Source: Brachyhypopomus gauderio (Eukaryota > Chordata > Actinopteri > Gymnotiformes > Hypopomidae). From it: DNA of 64,000 nt. Below, in pieces: positions 22,153 to 34,417 of this stretch (position 1 is its first letter; each line of letters begins with the position of its first letter). A program made the translations under genes and the position numbers. Under the pieces are notes generated by a model. That model saw only the letters and a program-made list of their open reading frames with translations. It ran no database searches and was not told where the DNA came from. Where the stretch lies: assembly GCF_052324685.1 (NCBI RefSeq), contig NC_135226.1, positions 15,084,887-15,148,886 of the forward strand, in the 5' to 3' direction.

Positions 22153-25100
22153 ACCCACCCCAATTCTTCCTCTGATCTCTCCATCTTGCAGCTCAGGGTA
22201 GGTTTGTCTGTGTGTGTGTGTTTTGTAGAGCTGTGTCCAGCAGGCCAGAGCCCAGGTGTCTCTTCTCCCCAGCGAAGAGCTCCTCCCAGCCCGTAGGTGG
22301 GCAGGTGTCCCAGGCCCGGGGCAGGAGTAGCGCCCAGCAGGAGACGGCTGCGCACAGCTGGACACAAGCCCACCACGAGGCCCTCAGGTCCCACACACCT
22401 TCACCCGCTCATGTGACACTGCTTTATTTGAAAGGAAACCTATACAGAGGCTCTCGAGGCACGGCGGTTATTTAGCCTAGCATGGTTTGCAATATAAGAC
22501 CTGGATTCTTTCACCTTTGAAAAATTACGGCCTCCTCGCCGAATGCCGCTGTCAAAACATCTTGGTGGAATGATGAAGTGAGAAGTGAACAGTCAGCACA
22601 GTGCTGTTGTGTTTGCAATGGATGAAGAAAATGAATGAGCTGAATTATTGCTGTGAAAACTAAACACAGCTTGGATTAGTTTGGCGTTTGCCATGAATTT
22701 GTTTCACACGATCGTTACTTGCACGTGGCCAGGGGCGGCACTCCTGATTCTATTTAGAAATTAGTTCTTGCCATAAATTACTTGTAAACTCCTGCTAAAT
22801 GGGCTCATTAATTTATTTCACTCTGAGGCAGATCACAGCTGCTCATGCACTAAATCTATATCATGGCAAATGCTCCCGTGCCCTTGTGGGCTTGAAATAA
22901 TTACAGTAGTAGTTTTTCTACTCATGCATATTGTGAAGGTGAAACGATACCTGAATGTGAAATCCTGAATGGCATCTTTTATTCTGACACCGATACACCA
23001 GGACTAGATACAAACGCCAGACCTGGAATCAGCTCTAGATACACGGCTGATAAGACGAGGAGTTCTACCTGTAACTGTGCAGTTACATGTGTTCCCCTGT
23101 AGAGGGCAGGACTGTTTACAAAAACAACATGTTGGATTACTCTCCTGGGCCTTAAGCACTGCATTTCTGTGTAACTGTGCCCTGTTGCACTGCCTATATT
23201 GTGTTGGAAAGTAGTGTCTGAGTTATTCATAATTCTGAAGTGTGTGTGTGCGCACTTTGCAGACATGCTTGGCTGGATAGGATGACAGAGGACAGACTAA
23301 AACAGCTGAATCAGCTCACTCAAGAGGAAACTGAGCGTATTAATAGACTCAGGTAAGTTAGTGACACCGGCCACCCAATCACTCCGTATGTCTGGGATCT
23401 GAATTAATCGGTTATGTTTGAAGCTCACACGTCTGCGTGTCTGCGTCTGCGTGTCTGCGTCTGCGTGACAGGACTGAGTTGCTCTCTCCTAGTCAGTGGG
23501 CCCAGAGAGCAGAGGAGGCAGCTAGAGAACGACTTCAGCCTCTGCTGGACTTAGCACAGGTAACACCTGCACAATAGCCCCTAAATCCCAATGTTACCTG
23601 TGACCCAACAAAGTAATACTGACAGGATTGAGGTGATTTCCATTTAAATATGAGCCTCGTGGGATGCGTTCAAGTGTCACCCTGGTGTTTACCGCTGATT
23701 TACATTTGCACTAGGGTCAAATCTCGAAGGGGATTCACTTGTATCACAGTTGAAATGTTGGGATTGGTATTGATTTGGTTATATAACGAATTATAGTAAC
23801 ATGCGTGTTTAGGTTTTGGCCAAAACGAAAACTCTCAGGCTAATTTCCGTGCAGGTGGAGGAGAGGGCGCGGCGGGCGGAGGAGGAGCAGGTGGAGGAGA
23901 GGGCGCGGCGGGTGGAGGTGGAGCAGGTGGAGGAGAGGGCGCGGCGGGTGGAGGTGGAGCAGGTGGAGGAGAGGGCGCGGCGGGTGGAGGTGGAGCAGGT
24001 GGAGGAGAGGGCGCGGCGGGTGGAGGTGGAGCAGGTGGAGGAGAGGGCGCGGCGGGCGGAGGAGGAGCAGTTCCGCGGCAGGCTGCTGCAGGACCCCGTG
24101 CTGGAACACATGCTGCAGCGCATGGAGGAGATGGAGGTGGGCCCACCGCTCCACCCTCGCCGGAGCGCTAACTCACGGGCCGCCCGGAACAGCAGAAACC
24201 TCAATCCTATGTTACGTGTTCCTCATTTTCCTTCTTTAGAAAGATCAGGAGGAGGTGCGAAGGCGATTCGCTACGATCTCTTACACAGATTCTTGGCACT
24301 GGGAGCAGGTCCCTGGTGAGTACCTAAATGGGGCCGAACCACCACTCAAGTGTTTACGCTCCACTGGACACGACCGGCCCAGGTGTGTGGAGAAGGCCCT
24401 GTTTAATTATTACTCTCTCTTCAGTTTGTCAGAAGGTCACAGCTGTTCATGTCTTTACAAACAGTGAAAATTACTACTGTGGCTTTGTAGTTGGTTTACT
24501 GATATTGCCCAGCAAGTGGCAGCATTGTTGAAGCAGATACTCTCTTGTGGTCTTAGGGGCCCAGAGGAAGAGTGATGGTTCGAGGCCTGCATCTCCACAA
24601 CCCATCAGGCTGACCAAAGCAGTTGTGAAACCCTCCACCACTGGGGACATCGTTATACAGAAGCCAGTGGAGAGCAGGTGAGTGGGGGGGGGGGGGGCAC
24701 CAGACTCCCTGTACTGAGTTGGGGCTTCTCCTAAAACCATGTGATGCTTTGTCTTCCCCATCCTGACCACTGACGCTGTGGTTTTCTGCTCACTTGCCTC
24801 ACTGTCGGAGACGTAATATATTTAAAGGAATGATGTGCAGTTGAACAAGTGTGTCCTCCAAATTGAGTTTGGCTGAAGGAAATGAGTTGAAGCATCACTG
24901 AACTCCTCATCTCATGCAAACACAATAATTTGATAAAATTAAGTCTAAGAAACACTCAGTAATGTGCCATAAAGAAATTAAGAGACAAATTGAGCAAAAG
25001 TGTTTGTGGTAATTTACAGTAATTAATCGTTGCCTGATTTCTTTTCCTCCTGCCTGCAAGGCAGTTCTGGGACTGTTGCGTTTCTTTGCATTGCAATGCT

Positions 25101-28100
25101 TGTCAGTGGACTCGAACAGCAACCGAGAAATTCGAACGGATTTCGGAAAGATCCGCTGGCTCTCGCCTGGTCCGCTGTCTGTGCGGAAGACCGGAGACGA
25201 CCCCATGACCATCTGTGCAGAGAACGGTAGACTGTCCCGTGACCGTCTGTACGGAGAACGGTAGACTGTCCCGTGGCCATCTGTGCGGAGGACGGTAGAT
25301 TGCCCTGTGGCCATCTGTGCGGAGAATGGTAGACTGCCCCGTGGCCGTCTGTGCGGAGGATGGTAGACTGCCCCGTGGCCGTCTGTGCAGAGACCCGCCG
25401 TCCGCTGCCACTGCTCTGTCAGTCATCACAGATGATGAAAGGGTGCTGAAAGTGCTGAGAGGCACAGTGGTCAGGGACGTCAGCAAAATTCAATGGACCA
25501 GATTCAACAGCTCCATTTTGGAGATTAAAGAACTAAAGATGTCCTGTAAGCGCGACATGGCCTGACTCCCCCCACTCCCACCCCTCACCCGTGCTCCCCA
25601 AGTTCTAGTGCTGCTGAAAATGTTCCATAGAAACTTTGGGGCACTGTATCAGAGCTCTTTTGATGACACGGTCTAAACTAGTCCATGCTGACTGGGATTT
25701 ACAGGGATCACGGATGTCAGCAGGCCTCTCAGACAGAATTGTGTTCTAAAAGCAAACAGGCCCACTAAGTGCTTTGGGCTTTCCAGAAAACACTTCTGAC
25801 CCCCTAGAAAACAGTACAGCACTAGCGGTAGAAACCACTGCACAAGGAAATACTGCTCAGAGTACAGTATATAATGCATTTGTGCTGTTAATAATAGACA
25901 ATAGAACTTTTTGGATGTTTCTGTACCCTAAAAAGGTGTTTTAGTGTAGAACTCTGAGTAGTGCATAAATTTGGATTATTTAGCAGGAGCTCTTCCCTGC
26001 TGACTACAGCAAATATGGACTGCTCTGTAGGGTTTCCCCAGGGGCATGAAGAGGTCTCTAATGAGCTTGTAGAGAGCGTTTAAACAAGCTTCCAGGCAGA
26101 CCGCTGGTTCACACCAAATTGGAACGACATGTTCAGGAAAGCCAATCCGCTACTGTCAAGCCTACTGCCTCACGCATCCAGCAGTGGAAATGAGCCTGTC
26201 ACGTTGACCATGTCTCCATCTGGCCTGGGTTTGCACGTCTGGCCTGGGTTTGCACATCTGGCCTGGGTTTGCACGTCTGGCTTGGGTTTGCACGCCCGGC
26301 ACTTCCAAATGGGCTCCGGCACAAAGGAAAAAAGCCCGACTCAAAAGCTTCATCTTAGTTCCCAGACAAGTTTACTCATAAAGGGATGGGATGAGGAATG
26401 TCGAAATCCTCTTGGGGAGATGTTTGAGTCACCATGTCAGGCGCTCTGTCAGCAAACATCTGCAGGCGGCTGGCAGCCAGCCAAGCAGGATTTAGGCCCC
26501 TTTCCTAATGTGGAGCCTGCCAGTTTTTTTGTTTGTTTGTTTATTTATTCGTTTGAAGCTGCTCCTTGAATTGCGTTCAACCGAGAAATGGGCCACGTGT
26601 ACAACAGAAGTGAGCGACTTTCGATTTTACTGATCGAAAATGCTAAACATGAGCCACAATGTCAAGTCGGTGCGATCCATTGCCCTTCCTTCCCGTTTGG
26701 TTAGTCACATACCGGCTACAACACGCACGTTAATCGTGCACAGCAGGCCGGACAGCAGCTGTGGCGCGTGTGGAGGAGCGCGAGAAGCAGCCGCACCAGA
26801 AAGAGGCTAAAAACGTTTCATTCGAATCATCGCGCGAGGGTTAGCCGCGTCCGTGGTAAATACCACCGAGGTCAACGGTCTTGGCCTTTGTGCGGTGGGA
26901 CAGAGCGGTTTGTTAGTTTTTCTCAGTCGCTTTGATGCATTTCTCAGATCAGGATTAACATTTGCACCACAGTCTGTGCATTTCTCAAAACAATTTGTTC
27001 AAACAGCACCACACAATGGTTGGCTACCTAAAGCCTGTACCTCACTCACAATCCTTTGTTCATTCCTCAAAGGTAAGTATTTATATCAGTAAACATGTCC
27101 GAGTCATCAGAATTAAAAGTTCTTCAATCATTGATTACGAACAAGACAGTGAAAATGATTAGTCCTGTAATCATGTTTACTCTGTAAGGATTTTCTCAAT
27201 GTTGTTCTTTTGATGACGGATTGAACATACTTTATAAAGTATGTCAATTTTAGCAGTATAAAATTACACATTACTGTTTATGTGAGCATGATTGTAAGAA
27301 AATGGACAGAAATCCATTGATGCATTCTTTGTAAAGAAATTTATTGATGGATCATGTCATCAAAAAATAAACAAACGAGACAAGTCTGGAAAAACATTAC
27401 TTTGCACAAAGAATAAAATGTTCAGAAATTTAAACGTAGGAAACAAGCAGCATTGTACAGTGTAAATCACAGTGCTGTTTTCTATACCTCCTGACGTTCT
27501 TGTCTGTTGGGCCACATATTCTCATCCACATCACAACAGATATCTTCCCTTGCAATGCAGCGTGGACAGAATCTTTTGGAATGTCTAATCCAGCCTCTGC
27601 AAGCTTCTGCTGTGATGTCATCACATGCTGCATCCATGGCAGCCAGCAGAGCCATCCGAGTATGAGGCTGCCGATCGTAAACCTTCACCTCCATGCGGAG
27701 AAGAACTCCTCAATTGGGTTCAGGAATGGGGAATAGGGTGGGAGAAATAGCATCAGCACCCTGTTGTGGTTTGCAAACCATTGCCTGATGATGTTTGAAT
27801 GATGGAATCTCACATTGTCCCAAATTACCACATAATTTGTTACAGGTAAATCTGGAGCCTTTTCATGGTCATTTAGAGCCATATCACCATCTGGGATGAG
27901 ATCCCTGTAGAGTGTATCTATGAATGTGACAAGATGCTGTGTGTTGTATGGCCCTAAAGTGGGAATATGAGTTAGCACACCCAATTCTGAAATGGCTGCA
28001 CACATAGTGATGTTCCCTCCTCGTTGGCCAGGTACATCAACGGTGGCTCTGTGTCCAATAATATTTCGACCACGTCTTCTGCCTTTTGTCAGGTTGAAGC

Positions 28101-31100
28101 CAGCCTCATCCACGTATATGAATCGATGAGTTTGCTCACTTGATTCCAGCTCCATTATACTCTACATTTCAGAAGATACAAAAACAAATAACACAAAGTT
28201 ATTATCTTACAGTAACAGAATTCACTGAAGATCACAACAAATGTACATTAGTCAAATTTACTGTACTTTATCATTACACAAGGAACTATTTACTGAAATG
28301 GGTAGTTACTGTATGCACGTAGATGATTTACCTGCACATACTGATAGCGAAGCTGCTTCACTCTGTCACCATTCCTTTCAAATGGTACACGATACAACTG
28401 TTTCATTCTCATCTGGTTTCTTCTAAGCACTCTGTCAATAGTTGAGATGCTTACTGACTGTATGTTTTCAAAGATGTCATGGTTGTCTATAATGGCACTC
28501 TGGATCTCCCTAAGTCTAATAGCATTATTAGCTATGACCATTTCACAGATGGCATCCTCCTGCTGAGGTGTAAAAGGGGACCTCTGCCACCCCTGTGAGG
28601 TAGTCCTGCAGACCTGTGTGGTACACAAGTAGTAAGGCAAAACAAGACCGAGTTGAGTATACTTTTAGAAAATGTGTAAAATTGTAATATGAAGTGTTAG
28701 TGTGTACTGTAAACATAAAAGTATTACAGTATAGAGTTATTTGGATTACCCACCTGTTCTCTCTACGAAAAGTTTGGATTATTGAGGACACGGTTGATCT
28801 CCCAACATTTGGCTGCGCCCTTCGTCCAGCTTCAGCCATTGTTAGGCCATGATTGACAACATGGTCTATAAGTGTGGCCCTTATTTCATCTGCAACATGC
28901 CTATGTCCATGGCCTCTTCTACCTCTCCCTCTGTTATGCCTCCTTTCTCCCCTTCCATGCACTCCTACTGCTCTTCTTACTTCTGGCTGTTGAGCCTGCT
29001 CATTTCTTTGTGGATCTTCCATTGTTAGAAATTGTAGAACTGTGTGTTGCTTCCAGTAGTCTATATATGCTTGCCAATTGAAGGTTCATGAGATGCACCT
29101 TAGAGTAGTTTCAGAAAACTGCTTGATAATTAGTTGATCTAGAGCAGGTATCACCAAATGGCGGACCGCGGTCCGGATCCGGACCCGAACGCCGTCCTGT
29201 CCGGACCAATCACATTCCTGATTAACTGGATACGGACCCAAATGCCAAAAAAATTTTAACGGGAGACTATATTTTAAACCGGAGAATTTATTTTCAGACG
29301 AGTGTTACGTTCACCACCCATTTGAGTGTTACGTCCCCCCCCCGCTCAACAACTTTCGTTCGCCCCCCCCCGATTTGATGTGCACAAGTGACTAGATGAT
29401 ATGCAAATTGAACGAGTAGTTTTAAGAAATCTAATTCTGATCTGAGAAATGCTCCAAAGCGACTGAGAAAAACTGTAATAAGGGTTCAAGGGCATTAAAA
29501 AATTACAACAAATCATCCATTTAGGTGCGTTTCAACATTAAAGCACACGGCTCAAGTTATTTAGGTGGTTTCTCTGGTGTCGTTCGCCGCACATATCAGA
29601 TATTTATGTCGGGGCGGTACGTTATGTTTTACGTATGCCGGATGGAGTCCAGAACCGATCTTTGCTAAATTTAGGTTGATAAAGAGGAAAGTAATTACTT
29701 TTAAAGGCAAACAACTGATGTCGGGTTGGCCTCGTGTGGAATCACTTTGCCTTGAATATCGCTGCCGGTAGTGGTTTTAGTTGTGTCCCACTTGCCTAGA
29801 GGAGGAATTTTGAGCTAATCAGCATGTTTGGCCTGTAGTGGCTTCTGCACTAATAATAGCATCCGGAATCGATATCACACACTCGAATCAATAACCCAGA
29901 GCCTCCACGGGCCTTTATCTGGTGATTATTATGTGTGCTTTGTGCCTCAGCATTATCATTCATTTTCTCACAGGCCGCTGAGAGTCTTGTAAGTCTTTTA
30001 ATAGCTTCATTTAACTTCTGGTATTGCTGCATTGTAGGTCAGTGTCAAATTTACATTAAAATAGACTGTTATTGGATCCATGTGGTATACAGAGACGAAC
30101 CTCATTGGAAATGGATTATTCACAGACATTTGGTAATAAATCATATGACCGCACATTTCATTAAAGACTGTTGCCTACGAAGGAATTTATAATGTAAAAA
30201 AAAAGGTAATGATTTTTATGTTACAATATTAAATTTACCACTAGAGGGCGCAGTGGTGAGTTCTGTGAGTGTGCGTTTGTGGATGTGCCGATCAAGCTGC
30301 AGGGATGTGCAAGGACTGGGTACAGAGGTGATTACTGCTGTAAATATGGAGAAGCAGATATTGGGCCCAGCTGCTGATTAGTGCTCACAGCTCATTATGT
30401 CTCGTCTAATCTCCCATTCCCTGTGTTTACAACAAACATGGTTTAGCCCAGGAACACCCGCCGCTTTTAAACCCCCCCCCCCCCCCCCCCCCACCCTATC
30501 CACACTGTTCTCATAGGTAACTCTGAGCAAGTATTCACACGTTCAGCTAACACGTGGCATTGCAAGCATTGTGGTTGTCTTGTTGCTAGCGAATGGTGTT
30601 GAGATGGTGCCGACTCCTACTGAGCCAACATGGCGGAGGGCTGTGATTGGGCCATATGGCTTTTCCGTCTGTTTATTCGGAGACCGTTTGAGGCCAGGAC
30701 TATGTTGAAGAAGTCTGTAATGAAATTTAATGGATTACTTTGCCATTATTCCATTATTGTGAACCCTGAACCAGCAATGACCAGTTTATGCTGTTCGGTT
30801 TTCTGAAATATTGCGTATTGCTTTTCCAAACCATCTCTTAGGAAGTGATAGTTCATGGATCCAGTGAAGGGCACAACAGGACCTGTGGATACATGAGGGT
30901 GTATGTTGGTGCAGTGCTGAATGGGTGGTGTGGTTATGGCACTGAGAACAACAGGCAGGAAGGGGTGGAGAGAGGAGGGGGGGAGATTATCTCCAGGGAG
31001 AGTCAGAGGGAGTGTGTGGTCAGCACTTCTCCGAGAGCGACTAATCTCGATTGACTATGGTTGGTCCAAAGTGCTGAGGGCTCTCATAAGCAGGTCAGAT

Positions 31101-31143
31101 GATTGCTTGCAGTGCTGCTCAGAATTCAACACTCTTTTATGCC

Positions 31144-31187
<44 letters not shown>

Positions 31188-34100
31188 CTCTTCTCTAGGG
31201 TCACATACTCTCTGCTCCTGGCTGTGACCTCTTGGTGTGAGGGCTGCATAACTTCTTCTGTCCTTTCACTTGTGCTTATACCCACCATGCCTTCTCCCCG
31301 CCGCCTAGAGACAGGCCTGCAGCCGCTGAAACTCAAAACTGCCCAATGTGTTTTGCAGCCTGTGTTTTGTGGTTGAACAAGCATGCGTATTTGTTGTCCA
31401 CATCATCCATCTCCCCTCAGTCGTCGTCGTCCCCCCCCCCCCCCCCCCCACCCCCCCCCCCCATGGAGCTCTTTGCTGCCTGGTCTGGGAGTCCGGCCTG
31501 TGGTTCGACCCACCCACCCTCCCACTCTTGCATATATATCCACAGTAGCAAGCAGGGGTTCTGCTGGAGCAGATGACACTTCCGCTTGGCTGAGTCTCAT
31601 GTGGGGCTGCTGGCTGCTTCTGGGCTCTCGACCGCTGTACTGCTTTTGGGACTGTGGGGGAGGCAAAGATATTTTCAGTTGCCAGCTGTGTGGTGTCAGA
31701 GGATTTAAGGTCAGGTGTGTTGGGCTTTGCCAAGGGGTGCGTGCGTGCGTCTGTGTGTATGTGGATGGGAGAGAATGAATCCTGGGTAGTGAATAGTTTT
31801 TTGTTGGTGAAGAGTATTTAACATGGCATTCGTCTGAAACTTTGTCTGCCTTGAGTAATTTCAGGTCCCTCATGGGTAGCTGCCTTGTTTCAGATTTTTG
31901 TTCAGTCTTTTGTCTTGTTTCCAAGAGAAAGGTCACTCAGCCTGCTTAGAAGTCCAAAGTGACCAGAACTGCATTACTATTCAAGGCACTTTTCTTCAGT
32001 GCTTTGTGAAATTAAACCCACATCCGTTAAACAAGCGGAGTTAATCTTCTACCAGTATGAAATTCATAACCCCTGGAATATTTAAGACCTCTTTTTTTGG
32101 CTTTGACACGACCTTCAATGCTAAAGTCTTTTCGAATGAATGCCTTTAGGTGGATGTCAGCAGGATGTGTTAGTTTAGCTGGAGAGTGCTGCCCCCCCCA
32201 GGTTATGTTCCTTTACAGATTAAATGTTCCTTCTGTAGAGCATGTTGTGATGAAGGTTTGGCACGTTCAGACCCGGCGCCTCAGCGGACGGCCTTCTCTG
32301 GGTAGGGGGACCGGTCAGTGTAATGCCCCCTGATGCTCCCAAACCACACCCCTGCTCCTGGCTGTGCATATGGCCCGAGGAGAGTGCATCCACTTCTGTG
32401 TGGCAGCTTTGGGCCCAGAGGGAGCCATGTGGCATCATCGCCCTGCTGGAGACCTGGCCTGTGTCCCCACTCCCTCCTATTGATGGGTGGAGCAGGTGGA
32501 GCTGGAACACGCCAGCCAAACTCGCTACTCACCATTGCTCTTAGAGAGGTGGTGGTGGTGGTGACCTGTTGGTATTTTACTTTCATCCTATCATTTGTTT
32601 TGGCTGTCTCTAGGAGAGCAAGTGGATGAGTTGACTACAAGCAGTTACAAGGGGGTCGAGCTCGTGGTACCAACTGTGTTCATTTTCACTCTTAACCTTG
32701 ACTACAAAGGTTGAACATTGCTGGGATGATTCAGATGTGCGGCGATTGCTAACCAGCTGCTCGTGTGTCCGTTTCTAGCAGGGCATCGGAGAGCAGCTCC
32801 CCGCTGTACGAGGAGGCGTCTGCCCCCGTCCGCAGCCGTCCACCCCCCAGCCAAGCGGGCCCGGCGGGAGGGGTCCGACTGAGCGTGCCCCCCAGCGTAC
32901 TGAAGAGCATCCAGGAGTACAGGGAAGCCCATGGCTCCTACCTGCGCCTGGTGTCTCACCAGCGCGTGGGCAGCTTCGACCCCTGGGCTGTTGCCGAAAG
33001 GTGAGATCCCGACGTGTCCAGCCAGCTCTGGCCGAAGCCCGTTTCGCCACTTCTTGTAAGAAAAGGAAAGAGTAGTGTATTTGTAAGACGCACACTGAAG
33101 AGGTTGGCCTTTTGAAATAGCTAATTTCGTGCAATTGATTTCTTGTATAATCCTTTGTGTGCCGGAATGTGCCGGAGCTGAAATCACATATCGGGACATG
33201 GCAGCACGGCTTGGCCATTGCCAGCACGGCCAAAGTGAGCACTGCAGATTACTCACAGCATCCATTTTTATTCCTGTGGTGACACATGCAGTAGGAGCTT
33301 CCTTTGTTTACAGCCCAGAGGCTGTAGTGCTCCTCAAACACGGTGCTATTTTACATGTTAACATTAGCTCCAGTACGGCCGGCAGGATCCAGACCGCTGG
33401 CTCTGTGCCCTCTCTAGCACATTCCAGGCATCATTAGCACATTAACAGAACTTTTACGTCTATGTAAGTCTATGCACAGTGTCTTTGAATTAGGATGCTG
33501 CTGGGAGCCCTTGAGCTAGATTAAGGTTAAACACGCCGTCCAGGGCATGGGGGGTGGAGGAGGGGTGGGGTGGAGGGTGGAGGTGAGGTGGGGTGGAGGG
33601 GGGTTAGTGCTCATTGAAATCTGCTCCAAGGGTTCCCAAAGGACAGCTGAGGACTTTCTCCTCTGTTCCTATTGACTGTGTGTGCTGGAGCAATATCTGC
33701 AGTGGACAAGACTTGCAAATCAGTGTGGAAAAAAAAGGCACAGGTTAAGAGGGGTCTCAGTTTCAACGTGGAGAGATTTTCATCTTTCTCCACTTTGGTG
33801 AAGAGAAGTAGAGAGAATTCTTATAAAACCTAACACACTAAGATGTTTGAAAAGATCTTAAATGGCATTTGGTGGTGGAATGACTTATTGTTCTTGAAGG
33901 ATGTGAAAAGGATGGATGTGAAAACACGAGTTTGTTGAATCGACGTAGAGGCACTCGTCCAACTCCCTGTGCAGTCTGGGTAATGCGGCTTACCGGGACA
34001 CCGAAGGCCCTTTGGCAGTTCTGCCTGAGGGCTGGAAATGCAATGAAACGAGGATATCGGCTACTCGACCTGCCTCTCCCACACAGGGTGGGGTTGGTGC

Positions 34101-34338
34101 AGGGAGGAGGGGCTATGGGACATGAGGGACTTGTCAAAATTCCGGCTTGTGGCTTATTCGATCATCTCTAACTGGGCGAATGTGAAACACTGGGTAAAGT
34201 GCTTGAATGCCCCATGGGTGTTTGGCAACAGAAGCAAGCTGGTGTTTATGGTGTGCCCCCCCCCCCCCCCCCCCCCTCTCGCTCTCTCTCTCTCTCTCCC
34301 CCCCCCCCCCTCTCGCTCTCTCTCTCTCTCTCTCACCC

Positions 34339-34417
<79 letters not shown>

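Larger units (their letters stand above)
26923..29475 (-). mobile_element. IS630/Tc1-mariner-like transposon, intron-containing
   Basis: The left end near 26923 reads TTAGTTTTTCTCAGTCGCTTTG and the right end, read in reverse from 29475, ACAGTTTTTCTCAGTCGCTTTG; the inverted repeats continue into GCATTTCTCAGATCAG. TA follows the right end (29476-29477). It carries the transposase at 27482-29022 on the minus strand. A GC-rich foreign segment (about 29145-29372) is inserted between the gene and the right end. Same superfamily as the element at 2262-15193, which has related ends and protein. Confidence 0.8.
24678..32778 (+). other. Moonraker intron 15 (8.1 kb)
   Basis: Starts GCAG|GTGAGT and ends TTTCTAG. 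It contains a 34-bp minisatellite (25195-25395), a 19-bp repeat (26219-26295), an IS630-like transposon on the opposite strand (26923-29475), poly-C tracts at 30472 and 31430, a (TC)n tract at 31148 and a CTCF-consensus match at 30238. All the small open frames here lack coding signals, and no host exon between 15 and 16 was found that would keep phase. Confidence 0.7.

Noticed and set aside
23809-24204. Minus-strand frames opposite moonraker exon 13
   Set aside because: Shadows of the coding minisatellite; the + strand frame is fixed by flanking conserved residues.
25030-25565. Frames on both strands around the 34-bp repeat, possibly an extra moonraker exon
   Set aside because: Multi-frame openness comes from the repeat; exons 15 and 16 already join in phase and nothing similar exists in the human protein as I recall it.
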